Shown in pieces: positions 44,111 through 52,872 of a stretch of DNA of 64,000 bases. The stretch is from a virus. Position 1 is the first letter of the stretch. Every line of letters starts with the position of its first letter. The notes under the pieces are model-generated. The model ran no database searches. It saw only the letters and a program-made list of their open reading frames with translations, and had not been told where the DNA came from. Both the position numbers and the translations under genes were made by a program. Where the stretch lies: IMG/VR virus record IMGVR_UViG_3300008113_000003, positions 124,001 through 188,000 of that record. One strand, 5' to 3'.

Positions 44111-45185
44111 GCCAAAAATTATTTGTTTTTATTTACCACAATTCCATCCTTTTGACGAAAACGATACTTTTTGGGGGCGTGGTTTTACCGAGTGGAATAA
44201 TTTATATGATGTAAAAACATTTCACAAAGACCAAAAATTTATGAGAACATCATATGAATTTGGGGATTATGATTTAAGAAGTTATAAAGTTAGAAAAAGA
44301 CATGCTGAATTAGCTAAAGAGCATGGTATTGACGGTTTTTGTCTTTACCATTATTGGTTTTATGGGCACCCAGGTAATAAAGTTATGTACGAAGTTGCGG
44401 AAAGGATGTTAGAAGACGGTGAACCAAACATAAATTTTTGTTTTGAATGGGCAAATGAACCGTGGACAAAAACATGGGATGGGATGGAGAAAAACTATCT
44501 GATTAAACAAGAGTATGGTTCTGAAAAAGACTGGACCGAACATTTTAATTATTTACTTAAGTTTTTTAAACATAAAAATTACATAAAAGTGGATAATAAA
44601 CCAATGTTTCTTGTTTATAGAATGGAGCATTTTAAAGAGTTTGATAAATTTAAAGATTTTTTTAATCAACTGGCTATAAAAGAAGGTTTTGACGGAATTA
44701 TTTTTTCACAAACATTAAACCATTTTAACCAGGATGGTAGTAATTATGGTGTTAATAAAAACGCTGATGCTTATATTGAATACCACCCAATGTTCATAAA
44801 TAGGTTTTCTAAACCAGAACCAGAAAGCAATGAAAAAGCGACAATTTTTTATGCGCCAAAAAAATGGGAAAAAATTGTTAAATTTAAAAAACCAGAAGAA
44901 ATTGGTGACAAGCCGTACATACGTGGTTTTTATAGCGGTTGGGATTCTTCGCCAAGAGCTAAGAATAGATCGGCTACTATTGATCTTTACAATGACCCAA
45001 AAACCTTTGAATTTTATTTAAAACAACAAATAGAAAATGTTGTTGAAGATAACAACGAACCGTATAATTATTTATTTATTTTTGCCTGGAATGAGTGGGG
45101 TGAAGGTGCGGTAATTGAACCAAGTGATTTATACGGAAATCAATATTTACTTGCTATAAAAAATTCATTGAATGGCGTTAAATAA
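44103..45185 (+). CDS. WbsX-like glycosyltransferase (360 aa)
   Basis: The WbsX family signature is clear. The N-terminal strand is followed by ICFYLPQFHPFDENDTFWG and GRGFTEWNN, with the helix-loop HAELAKEHGIDGFCLYHYWF, then FCFEWANEPWTKTWDG and, near the end, FIFAWNEWGEGAVIEP. These TIM-barrel-like proteins accompany O-antigen and extracellular polysaccharide clusters of bacteria. It is full length and its termini overlap both neighbours (8 and 14 bases), so it is embedded in one operon with them. Confidence 0.88.
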   Translation: MSKPKIICFYLPQFHPFDENDTFWGRGFTEWNNLYDVKTFHKDQKFMRTSYEFGDYDLRSYKVRKRHAELAKEHGIDGFCLYHYWFYGHPGNKVMYEVAERMLEDGEPNINFCFEWANEPWTKTWDGMEKNYLIKQEYGSEKDWTEHFNYLLKFFKHKNYIKVDNKPMFLVYRMEHFKEFDKFKDFFNQLAIKEGFDGIIFSQTLNHFNQDGSNYGVNKNADAYIEYHPMFINRFSKPEPESNEKATIFYAPKKWEKIVKFKKPEEIGDKPYIRGFYSGWDSSPRAKNRSATIDLYNDPKTFEFYLKQQIENVVEDNNEPYNYLFIFAWNEWGEGAVIEPSDLYGNQYLLAIKNSLNGVK

Positions 45186-45813
45186 AGTCTGCATAATATC
45201 ATTAAAATATTTAGAACCGTATTGGGAGTCAACGCAAAAAAATATAGTTGACTCGAAATTGCCAGTAATATACGTTGACAGGGGTGGTGTTGGCTCAATG
45301 ACAACAGCTTTTAATAGTTGCATACCAAAATTACACGAATTGTTTAATGATAATTTACCAGAATATTTGTTTTTTGTAACAAATAATAATTTTACATTAG
45401 ATACTATTAATAGATTAGTTGAATCAATGGATAGTACAGGTTTTGCTGCAATACACCCAACACATGATAGTGATCACCCATCTCATGTGAATAATAAATC
45501 TGGACAAGTTATTGAAACAAAATACATTGAGTGGACATCACCAATTGTTAGAACTGATTTGTTTTTAAAATATCCTTTAAATGAAAATTATCATTATTGG
45601 TTTTTTGATTTGGTTTGGAGTTTTGAAATCAAAAAGCTTGGTTATAAAATTGGTGTCGATCATGGCGCTTTTGTTGATCACAGGTATCTTGTGAAAGATT
45701 TATCAAACCCAATATCCAAAAAAAGAAAAGAATTAAGAGACGCTAGAAATGCTATTGAATATCAAATACTAAATAAGGATTATGGTAATAATTGGCAATT
45801 AATTCTTATGTAA
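45172..45813 (+). CDS. GT2-like glycosyltransferase, small (213 aa)
   Basis: A compact GT-A-like protein with a first strand KVCIISLKYLEPYWEST, a VIYVDRGGVGSMTTAFNSCI segment and the short NNNFTLD at the DXD position. A conserved-looking tail follows (HYWFFDLVWSFEIKKLGYKIGVDHGAFVDH) in the place where GT2 enzymes bind the acceptor. At 213 residues it lacks the longer C-terminus of typical GT2 enzymes. It overlaps the WbsX-like gene by 14 bases and precedes the phosphatase gene. Confidence 0.65.
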   Translation: MALNKVCIISLKYLEPYWESTQKNIVDSKLPVIYVDRGGVGSMTTAFNSCIPKLHELFNDNLPEYLFFVTNNNFTLDTINRLVESMDSTGFAAIHPTHDSDHPSHVNNKSGQVIETKYIEWTSPIVRTDLFLKYPLNENYHYWFFDLVWSFEIKKLGYKIGVDHGAFVDHRYLVKDLSNPISKKRKELRDARNAIEYQILNKDYGNNWQLILM

Positions 45814-45823
45814 ATAAATTTAG

Positions 45824-46261
45824 ATGGAAGTAACAAAAATATTAATTGATTTTGATGGTGTCTTAACGGATGGTAAGATATATTATACACACAATGGTGA
45901 ACAGTTTAAAGGTACCAACACACGTGATGTTAGGGCTATTAGGGAATTAATATCATATGGATATGATGTTATTATATTAACTGCAAGTAGTTGGCCAGGT
46001 TCAGAAACTTTCGCCAAAAAAACGGGATCGGAGATTGTTATATCAAAGGATAAAAAACTTTTTGCCGACCAGTTAAACGAAAAATTTATTGCTGTTGGTG
46101 ATGATGTCTGGGATCTTGGTTTAATAGAAAAATCAGAAAGATTCTTCGCACCAAAAGATTGCGATAGGGCAATTCGTTATAGTAGTAATAAAATTGAAAT
46201 ACTTAACTGTAAAGGCGGTGAAGGCGTTATAGCCGAACTGGTATGGTTATTATGTAAATAA
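45824..46261 (+). CDS. KdsC-like HAD phosphatase
   Basis: This 145-residue HAD protein carries motif I DFDGVLTDG (Asp9, Asp11), Thr53 in IILTASS (motif II), Lys77/78 in SKDKK (motif III) and motif IV GDDVWD (Asp93, Asp94). The size and the short cap fit the KdsC family (Kdo-8-phosphate phosphatase and its N-acylneuraminate relatives), which dephosphorylate a nine- or eight-carbon sugar. No Kdo or sialic acid synthase or cytidylyltransferase gene is seen nearby, so the true substrate is open. It follows the glycosyltransferase block. Confidence 0.8.
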   Translation: MEVTKILIDFDGVLTDGKIYYTHNGEQFKGTNTRDVRAIRELISYGYDVIILTASSWPGSETFAKKTGSEIVISKDKKLFADQLNEKFIAVGDDVWDLGLIEKSERFFAPKDCDRAIRYSSNKIEILNCKGGEGVIAELVWLLCK

Positions 46262-46280
46262 ATAAAAACAAAAAAAATCT

Positions 46281-47045
46281 ATGAACACAAACAAAACAAA
46301 AACATCTTCTAGAAGAACAAGAAAAAAATTAACACCTGAAGAGGAGTATGAAGCTTTTGAGGCTATTAACAGAGCGCATAGCGGCAACGTTCTTGATAAG
46401 ATGAAAATTGACATCAAGTGTAAAACACAAAATCAAAAAAAATTAGTAACTGAAATAAAAAACAAAGAGATTGTTATTTGTTCTGGGTTACCAGGTACTG
46501 GTAAAACCTTCTTATCTTGCGCTGTAGCGCTAGAACTCCTTAAGACTGACCCTAAATACCGAAAAATTGTTATCGTTAAATCTGTAACAACTTTGAAAGA
46601 TGAGGAGATTGGGTTTTTAAAAGGTACTATGAAAGAAAAGATGGAACCATTTATGTACTCATTTATGCATAATTTTGAAAAAGTGGTTGGTAGACATAAT
46701 GTCGAGCTTTTAAGGGCTAATAATATGATTGAGGAAATGCCTATTGCTTATATGAGAGGTATTAATATTGATAACTCAATCACAATTATTGACGAGGCCC
46801 AAAACATCTCAATTGATAATATTAGAACTATTATGACCAGACTTGGTGAGAATTCTAAAATGATATTCTTGGGTGACGAGAATCAAATTGATATGAAAAA
46901 GAAGGGTGAAAGTTCTTTAAATTTCATTATCCAAAAATTTAGCGATTTTGACGAAGTTGGTACAATTACTTTGGGTGAGGATGATGTTGTTAGAAACCCG
47001 CTAATTAAAAAAATCGAAAAAATATTTAACGAAAGTAAAATGTAG
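46281..47045 (+). CDS. phoH: PhoH-like ATPase
   Basis: This is a PhoH-family P-loop protein of 254 residues. Walker A is GLPGTGKT (69-76), Walker B is SITIIDEAQN (Asp170, Glu171), and EIGFLKGTMKEKMEPF sits between them. A polar N-terminal 50 residues precede the core. PhoH proteins are common in phages and have ATPase and sometimes RNA helicase-like roles; the phage function is unsettled. It starts 20 bases after the phosphatase gene and is followed by a 52-bp gap with a palindrome. Confidence 0.92.
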   Translation: MNTNKTKTSSRRTRKKLTPEEEYEAFEAINRAHSGNVLDKMKIDIKCKTQNQKKLVTEIKNKEIVICSGLPGTGKTFLSCAVALELLKTDPKYRKIVIVKSVTTLKDEEIGFLKGTMKEKMEPFMYSFMHNFEKVVGRHNVELLRANNMIEEMPIAYMRGINIDNSITIIDEAQNISIDNIRTIMTRLGENSKMIFLGDENQIDMKKKGESSLNFIIQKFSDFDEVGTITLGEDDVVRNPLIKKIEKIFNESKM

Positions 47046-47069
47046 ACTTTATTTTAGGCTGAAACCATG

Positions 47070-47089
47070 TTATTTTTATACAAAAATAA
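47070..47089. repeat. 8-bp perfect palindrome upstream of the HAD-like gene
   Basis: TTATTTTT-ATAC-AAAAATAA is a perfect inverted repeat in the 52-bp gap before the gene at 47098. It could form a weak hairpin or an operator. It is AT only, so chance is possible. Confidence 0.35.
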
Positions 47090-47097
47090 TCCATAAT

Positions 47098-47733
47098 ATG
47101 GTAATAGGTATTACGATAAATAACATTTTAAGAGAACACGTTAGTAAGTTAAAGGATTTATATGAATTTGAGTTTGAAAAAGAACCTATTTTACCTATAA
47201 ATCCTTTTGACTTATCTAAATCATTCCCAGATATTGAGGGTGAAACTGTTGACACAAATTTTGAAGTTGACAAAGAATTGGAGCTGTCCGAAAATAAAAA
47301 AGACACTTCTTTTAATTTAAGTAGATTCATGTATGAAGATGCGTGTTTTGAAGTATTTGGCCGTGTTGAGGAGAGCCAACCTGGGATTATTAAACAGATA
47401 TCCGATTTTTCAAATAAAAACAAAATAAAAATCGTTTTATTGAATAACGAGAGTCAAAGATCCAAATCAGCCACACTATTTTTTCTAAGTAAAAATTATT
47501 ACAATCTTGAGCAAATAATCTTCCCAAGTAAGTGGAAAGATTTTTGGTCGCATTGCGATGTTTTGGTTACAGATAACCCTAAACTGTTAAAAACCAAACC
47601 AAAGGATAAAATATCGATAAAATACAAAAATGATTTTAATGTTGACATTAAATCAGATTATACTATAATTAACATTGAAGAATTATTTAAAATCCTAAAA
47701 AAATTAAAGAAAGAACAAAATGGAAAAAACTAA
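47098..47733 (+). CDS. HAD-like protein with degenerate active site (211 aa)
   Basis: The fold order resembles a 5'-nucleotidase-like HAD protein: IGITINNILREH in the motif I position, KIVLLNNESQRSKSATLFFL in the motif II/III region and HCDVLVTDNPKLL in the motif IV region. The two catalytic Asp residues expected near residue 5-10 are replaced by Thr and Asn, so phosphatase activity is unlikely. It may be a structural or regulatory relic. The next glycosyltransferase overlaps its end by 14 bases. The assignment is by fold pattern, not alignment. Confidence 0.55.
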   Translation: MVIGITINNILREHVSKLKDLYEFEFEKEPILPINPFDLSKSFPDIEGETVDTNFEVDKELELSENKKDTSFNLSRFMYEDACFEVFGRVEESQPGIIKQISDFSNKNKIKIVLLNNESQRSKSATLFFLSKNYYNLEQIIFPSKWKDFWSHCDVLVTDNPKLLKTKPKDKISIKYKNDFNVDIKSDYTIINIEELFKILKKLKKEQNGKN

Positions 47734-48802
47734 CGAAATAGTTAAAAACATTGAATCAGCTATAAGTAAGATTCAAAACAAAGAACAAAAAATTGTTTTT
47801 TTGGTCCCAGACACTAAGGGTAATGCTAAATCAAGCGTTATTCACTTATATAAGCAAGCGTTAACACTTAAAAACTTAGGTTATAACGTTAGTATGCTAC
47901 ACGAAAAAAATGACTACATTAAAGTTGGGTCATGGTTAACGCCAGAATGCGATGAACTAGAGCATCTATCAATCGAAGATAACAATTTGGTTGTTGGTGC
48001 GTCAGATTTTATTATTGTACCAGAGGTGTACGGTAGTGTTTTTGAACAAATAAATAAAATGCCTTTAGAGAAAGTTATTTACGTACAATCATTTGATTAC
48101 ATGCTTGAAGCTTTTGCTCCTGGTAAATCTTGGGTTGATTTAGGTGCTGAGGAATGTATCACAACATCAAACACACTTAAAACAATGATTGAAGATACGG
48201 TTCCAGTTGAAGATGTTCAATTTATTGAACCAGCTATTTCAAACGAAACTTTCAATTTAAACGACAAACCGCAAAAACCTATTATTGCAATATATTGTCG
48301 TGAAGCTAGAAAAGCGGCTAAAATGATTAAGTCGTTTTACTTAAAATATCCAATCTACAGGTTTGTTTCTTTTAAAGATATGCACACAATGCCACAGGAT
48401 ACTTTTGCTAAGAACTTAAAGGAATGTTGTGTTTCTATATGGATTGATGATGACTCATCATTTGGTAGATACCCAGTTGAATCAATTAAATGTAATGTAC
48501 CTGTTATCGGTAAAGTACCTAATATTATCCCAGAGTGGATGACAGATGAAAATGGGGTTTGGGTTTATGACGAAAATCAAATACCTGAAATTTTATCTAG
48601 TTACATTAAAAATTGGTTAGAAGATACTTTACCAGAAAATTTATTAAATGTGGCAAAAACTGTCGATGGTAGATATACTGAAGAGACTTTTGAAAAAAGT
48701 ACTAAAGAGGTTTATGAATATCTTTTTAACAAGAAAATTTCAAAACTAGAAACAATAAAAGAAAATTTTAAAAAAGACCTAGAACAAAATGAACAAAACT
48801 AA
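47720..48802 (+). CDS. Glycosyltransferase, GT4-like (360 aa)
   Basis: The GT-B pattern includes an N-terminal IVFLVPDTKGNAKSSVIHLY segment, LKNLGYNVSMLHEKN, the inter-domain VIYVQSFDYM and a C-terminal CVSIWIDDDSSFGRYPVESIKC followed by VPVIGKVPN, the acidic region that contacts the nucleotide sugar in GT4 enzymes. The C-terminus is a long helix. It overlaps both neighbouring genes by 14 bases. Donor and acceptor are unknown. Confidence 0.75.
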   Translation: MEKTNEIVKNIESAISKIQNKEQKIVFLVPDTKGNAKSSVIHLYKQALTLKNLGYNVSMLHEKNDYIKVGSWLTPECDELEHLSIEDNNLVVGASDFIIVPEVYGSVFEQINKMPLEKVIYVQSFDYMLEAFAPGKSWVDLGAEECITTSNTLKTMIEDTVPVEDVQFIEPAISNETFNLNDKPQKPIIAIYCREARKAAKMIKSFYLKYPIYRFVSFKDMHTMPQDTFAKNLKECCVSIWIDDDSSFGRYPVESIKCNVPVIGKVPNIIPEWMTDENGVWVYDENQIPEILSSYIKNWLEDTLPENLLNVAKTVDGRYTEETFEKSTKEVYEYLFNKKISKLETIKENFKKDLEQNEQN

Positions 48803-49619
48803 TTTAACCGTTATAATTCCCGTACACTCAGTTGCTGATATTGGGAAACAAAAATTTGATGATTTATTCGATATAGCTTTATCATCAATCAGTAGAAATG
48901 AAACCAAACCAGAAAAGGTATTAATTGTAAGATGTAATTGCGTTGAAGTTGACGCTAAGTTAGAATCAATGGATTTTTCAAAATACGATTTGAACGTTGA
49001 AGTCATAGCAAATGATGGGGATACCGACTATCAAAGTCAAATAAATTACGCAGCAAAGCATGTTGACACAGAATACATGTCGATCTTAGAGTTTGATGAT
49101 GAGGTATCAAAAACATGGTATGGTAACGTTAAAACACATATTGAAGCTTATCCAGAAGTTGATATGTTTTTACCTATTGTTAATGATGTTTCTGAAGATA
49201 ACAGTTTTATAGGTTTATCAAATGAAGCTGTCTGGGCCTACAACTTTACCGAATCACTTGGTAATGTTGATTTAGAATGTTTATTGGAATACCCAAACAT
49301 CAGTCTTTGTGGTATGGTTATTAAAACAGCTGTTTTTAACGAAATTAACGGGTTTAAACAAATTAAGTTAACATTTAATTATGAATTTTTGTTACGTTTT
49401 CATAAAAACGGACATAAATCAATGGTTATTCCAAAAATTGGTTACAAACATGTTAACATGAGACAAGAATCATTGTTCTGGTTATATAAAAACAGTGAAG
49501 CTGTTGAATATAAAATGGACCCTAAACAAGCTTTATTTTGGATGGAAACCGCTAAAAAAGAATATTTGTTTAACGATGATAGGTATATAATATATGAGGA
49601 AAATGAAGTTAGTGAATAA
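48789..49619 (+). CDS. GT2-family glycosyltransferase (276 aa)
   Basis: A classical GT2 start LTVIIPVHSVADIGKQKFDD, a SRNETKPEKVLIVRCN helix-strand, then VIANDGDTDYQSQINYAAKH and a metal-site LEFDDEVSKTW (D-D type). The acceptor half includes NEINGFKQIKLTFNYEFLLRF. It is the last gene of the glycan island; the late sigma gene's ATG overlaps its TAA by one base, so sugar and sigma genes share a transcript. Confidence 0.82.
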   Translation: MNKTNLTVIIPVHSVADIGKQKFDDLFDIALSSISRNETKPEKVLIVRCNCVEVDAKLESMDFSKYDLNVEVIANDGDTDYQSQINYAAKHVDTEYMSILEFDDEVSKTWYGNVKTHIEAYPEVDMFLPIVNDVSEDNSFIGLSNEAVWAYNFTESLGNVDLECLLEYPNISLCGMVIKTAVFNEINGFKQIKLTFNYEFLLRFHKNGHKSMVIPKIGYKHVNMRQESLFWLYKNSEAVEYKMDPKQALFWMETAKKEYLFNDDRYIIYEENEVSE

Positions 49620-50332
49620 TGGCAAGACAGAAAAAAGATCGCAACTACTATGGTGTAGACCAGGAAAAAGCGGTGATCATGTTTCTGGAAGCTAAAACGG
49701 TTGGTGAAAGAGAAAAAATTTATAGAGAATACTTACAAGAACCTATCAATACCATGATAGAAAGTATTATCAGAACTTATAAATTATATAGACAATCATA
49801 CGAATTCCACGATTTACATGCTGACACGCTGTCATTCTTGATGACAAAATTTGATAAATTTAAACCTGAAAAGGGTAAAAGATCATTTTCGTACTTCGGT
49901 ACAATATGTAAAAATTACCTTTTTGGTGAAATGGTCAAAGAATATAAGAAAAATACATCTATCGTTGACATTGATCAATCAGAGGGTGATATTTTAAAAA
50001 GAGATGAATTATTATATCGTATTGATAATGAAGATCTTGACCTAACACTTTTTATTGAAACTTTAGCCAGCAATATAAAAGATGAATTGAAATCGGATGA
50101 TTTAAGTGAGAACGAATTTAAAGTCGGCCATTCACTGGTTAAAATACTTGAGGAGTGGCGTGAGCTATTTTCACAAGTTAATGACGGTAAAAACTCACCA
50201 AAATTCAATAAAAACCTAATATTATTATACATTCGTAATATGACTGGCCTAAATACTAAGGAAATTAGGAACAGTATGAAAAGATTTAAGTCATTATACC
50301 GTATTTTTAAGGATAATTATTTAGATGGTTGA
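49619..50332 (+). CDS. Late sigma factor, gp55-like
   Basis: Residues about 62-110 read as sigma-70 region 2: EFHDLHADTLSFLMTKFDKFKPEKGKRSFSYFGTICKNYLFGEM, with the aromatic/basic core that melts promoters. It is 237 residues, against 185 for T4 gp55, and no region 4 is visible. The C-terminus is helical and basic (LNTKEIRNSMKRFKSLYRIF). gp55 binds host RNA polymerase and recognises a simple late element, and this window has such a candidate, GATATTTATA. It is expressed with the glycosyltransferase operon by a one-base overlap. Confidence 0.75.
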   Translation: MARQKKDRNYYGVDQEKAVIMFLEAKTVGEREKIYREYLQEPINTMIESIIRTYKLYRQSYEFHDLHADTLSFLMTKFDKFKPEKGKRSFSYFGTICKNYLFGEMVKEYKKNTSIVDIDQSEGDILKRDELLYRIDNEDLDLTLFIETLASNIKDELKSDDLSENEFKVGHSLVKILEEWRELFSQVNDGKNSPKFNKNLILLYIRNMTGLNTKEIRNSMKRFKSLYRIFKDNYLDG

Positions 50333-50340
50333 TATTTATA
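50331..50340 (+). promoter_or_regulatory. Late-promoter-like motif GATATTTATA
   Basis: Exact GATATTTATA overlapping the sigma gene's stop region, 16 bases before ATG 50357. It begins the structural block that follows. Confidence 0.55.
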
Positions 50341-50356
50341 TGAAATAACATTTATT

Positions 50357-50743
50357 ATGGTACCAAAAAAGAAAAAAGTTGACGTTTCAGAGGATAGCAT
50401 GAAAGAGCTCATGCAAGAGACTTATAATGAAATTGTTGACGAAAGAAATAGAGCCTTAACAGCTTACAAAAAGTTTACAAAGGATATCAATGAAAATTCT
50501 GATATTGCTTTAGTTGGTAAAATTACGAATGATTTATTAAAAATAATCGATTCATCAATTGAAAAAAAACTAAGGTTAATCAAAATCCAAGGTGACATAC
50601 TTTATAAATCTGGTAAACCATCCGATGCCGCTGGTGTTGGAAATATGACAATTACCGATGAGGATAGGAAATGGGCTGAGGATTTTATCAAAAAACAAGC
50701 AACTACAAGTGAATCGGATACGAACGAAAAAGAGTATGAATAA
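50357..50743 (+). CDS. Small helical protein, possibly terminase small subunit (128 aa)
   Basis: The protein is almost entirely helical: MKELMQETYNEIVDERNRAL, VGKITNDLLKIIDSSIEKKLRLIK and a C-terminal WAEDFIKKQATTS. Size and a central helix pair resemble T4 gp16-type small terminases, but it lies 8 kb from the large terminase and no DNA-binding motif is visible. It opens a late unit and is followed by a large structural gene three bases after its stop. The terminase idea is tentative; an assembly chaperone is equally possible. Confidence 0.5.
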   Translation: MVPKKKKVDVSEDSMKELMQETYNEIVDERNRALTAYKKFTKDINENSDIALVGKITNDLLKIIDSSIEKKLRLIKIQGDILYKSGKPSDAAGVGNMTITDEDRKWAEDFIKKQATTSESDTNEKEYE

Positions 50744-50745
50744 TA

Positions 50746-52650
50746 ATGGGTTCACAAAGCGAAATATTCTCAAGATATAGATCATTAGTGGTTTCTAATA
50801 AACAGAAACCATACGCTACCGATGCGCAAAAAAAATTAGATAAATTAGAATTTGTTGATTTTTTAATTGAACTAATCAAATCAACCAGGGGTCAAAAAGA
50901 ATTTAAAAGTTTAATTCTAAAAGGTAGTTTATCCCAATTAAAAAAATTTGATGAAATCAACAAGGTTATTGTTGATAGTTTTATAGCAGCATTTGGTTGT
51001 GACAGTAATTTAATTATACCGCAAAAATATACAACATTAGCGGTTGGTGGTATAGAAATAACCAAACAAGAAATTGACTCTTTTGGTTTATTGAATATTG
51101 ATCCTGACACAAAAACAGGTAAATTAATGTATGAGGGTAATGATATTACCAAACATGCAAATTACTTTTTCAGTAAAGCACAAAATGCTATAAGTGACGC
51201 ACCTTTAGTTTTAAAAAAGGGTAGTAGGGTTTTATTCACACTATACGCAAAAGATTCATCAACGTTTGTTTTTAAATTTGGTGAATTTTACTCTAAAAAA
51301 CAATTTTCAATTTTTTTAGAAGATTATTTATCCGTTGCAACACCAGTTTTTAATTTCCCTAATTTTATGGCCATATTAATGGACATATTAACTGGTTCAT
51401 TATCAGTTAAAGCTAAACTAAATAAAAAAATAATAGTTAAACAAAGTGCTTTAATTAAAGGTTTAAAAAAAATGTTTGGGTTCTGTAATGAGGATGATAA
51501 TGAAAATCCTGATTCCTCAAACAAATCTTTTTTAGATAAAGAGTTTAATCCAGCTGACGCACAAAAAAATGGCGAAGATGGCGGTGTTTTAAATAATGAC
51601 GCTGATTTTGATAACGTATTTAACTTTAATAAAAAGGAGTTAGACGATATAGAGAATACTGGTAATCTTAGAGCCAATGGGTTTTTAAGATTTTCATCTT
51701 GTGGTAATCTTGATATTGCTATAAACCCAGATGACATTATAAACTCATTAGAGGAGTTATTTAATAATAGTCAGGGTAATAAACTATTATTTCCTGATGA
51801 AAACCCACAAAATGTTGTACCGCAAGAAAATAATCCTTTAATTGATAACTCAAAAAAAATACCAAATTTAGATCAAGCATCCGATGTTTTGGACAAAGCT
51901 TTAAAAAATGGTATCAATGATGTTGTTAATTCTGGTGAAATAGGTGTGTCACTTAATTTACCTAATATAAATGCCGAGATTCAATTAAATATATTAAAAG
52001 CAATACCATATGCGTTAATGCAAATGATTGCAACACCTAAATTACTGCTGGTGCCTAAACTATTTTTAGTTTTAAAAGGTGATAACACGAAAAAAACACC
52101 AGAAGAAATGATTTCTTTTATAAAACCATTAATTAAAAAAATTGGTAGCTTTATAACAGATTTATTAATTAAGAATATATTTAATTTAATAAAAAAGGAT
52201 TTAATTGGTTTAGCTAAAAAAATCAGCGCTGATTTCTTAAAACAAAGAGGTCTTGATTATATATCATCACTAAAAAGTTTATTATCATTATTAAAAGCTT
52301 TAAAAGGTTTTAAAGTTGGTGGTTGCCAATCAATAATAGAACAAATACTTCGTTTGTTAAAATTATTAAATGTGGCACCAATGCCACCAATGCCACCACC
52401 ATTGGTATTATTGGGTGGTGCACTAAAACCTGGTTTAAATCAAATTGCTATGATTAATGATCTTAAATCTAATTTAAGTGAAAAAGGTATTGAAACAGCC
52501 GCAACTTTTCCAGACGGAACACCAAACCATCTTATGATTGCTTTGGAAGAAAGTATGAAAGTTATGATTGGACATATAAAAACAAACGCAAAAATTGAAG
52601 TAACTACAGTTGGTGCTGGTTTTACAACAGGATTCGGACAAATACAGTAA
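50746..52650 (+). CDS. Virion structural protein with hydrophobic helices and Pro-rich segment (634 aa)
   Basis: The N-terminal ~210 residues are mixed alpha/beta, followed by a polar acidic linker (about 245-310) and a C-terminal half rich in Leu/Ile helices (LIKKIGSFITDLLIKNIFNL, YISSLKSLLSLLKAL) and a PMPPMPPP stretch near 545-552. The C-terminal helices are amphipathic rather than clear membrane spans. This looks like a tail or baseplate protein, and the genes next to it are structural. No T4 counterpart is recognised. Confidence 0.6.
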   Translation: MGSQSEIFSRYRSLVVSNKQKPYATDAQKKLDKLEFVDFLIELIKSTRGQKEFKSLILKGSLSQLKKFDEINKVIVDSFIAAFGCDSNLIIPQKYTTLAVGGIEITKQEIDSFGLLNIDPDTKTGKLMYEGNDITKHANYFFSKAQNAISDAPLVLKKGSRVLFTLYAKDSSTFVFKFGEFYSKKQFSIFLEDYLSVATPVFNFPNFMAILMDILTGSLSVKAKLNKKIIVKQSALIKGLKKMFGFCNEDDNENPDSSNKSFLDKEFNPADAQKNGEDGGVLNNDADFDNVFNFNKKELDDIENTGNLRANGFLRFSSCGNLDIAINPDDIINSLEELFNNSQGNKLLFPDENPQNVVPQENNPLIDNSKKIPNLDQASDVLDKALKNGINDVVNSGEIGVSLNLPNINAEIQLNILKAIPYALMQMIATPKLLLVPKLFLVLKGDNTKKTPEEMISFIKPLIKKIGSFITDLLIKNIFNLIKKDLIGLAKKISADFLKQRGLDYISSLKSLLSLLKALKGFKVGGCQSIIEQILRLLKLLNVAPMPPMPPPLVLLGGALKPGLNQIAMINDLKSNLSEKGIETAATFPDGTPNHLMIALEESMKVMIGHIKTNAKIEVTTVGAGFTTGFGQIQ

Positions 52651-52653
52651 TAT

Positions 52654-52872
52654 ATGAATAACCCAAAACTAAAAGAAATTTTTGAAAACGTTGATAAAAA
52701 ATCAAATAAAGATTTAGCAACATTATTAGTTGCCTTAAAAAATGATTTTGAGGACGTTAAAGAAACTGTTTTAAAATTAACAGCAACCATGGAAGAACTT
52801 GAGATTACATATGACAAAGTTTACAATGAATTAAAACAAAGATTAAAATTCGAAGATAAAAATGAAGGGTGA
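52654..52872 (+). CDS. Short coiled-coil protein (72 aa)
   Basis: A 72-residue, highly charged heptad-like sequence (ATLLVALKNDFEDVKETVLKL, then MEELEITYDKVYNELKQRL) with no cysteine. It starts three bases after the previous stop and overlaps the next gene by 11 bases. Such short coiled-coil proteins often bind or cap a neighbouring structural protein. Function is not known. Confidence 0.6.
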   Translation: MNNPKLKEIFENVDKKSNKDLATLLVALKNDFEDVKETVLKLTATMEELEITYDKVYNELKQRLKFEDKNEG

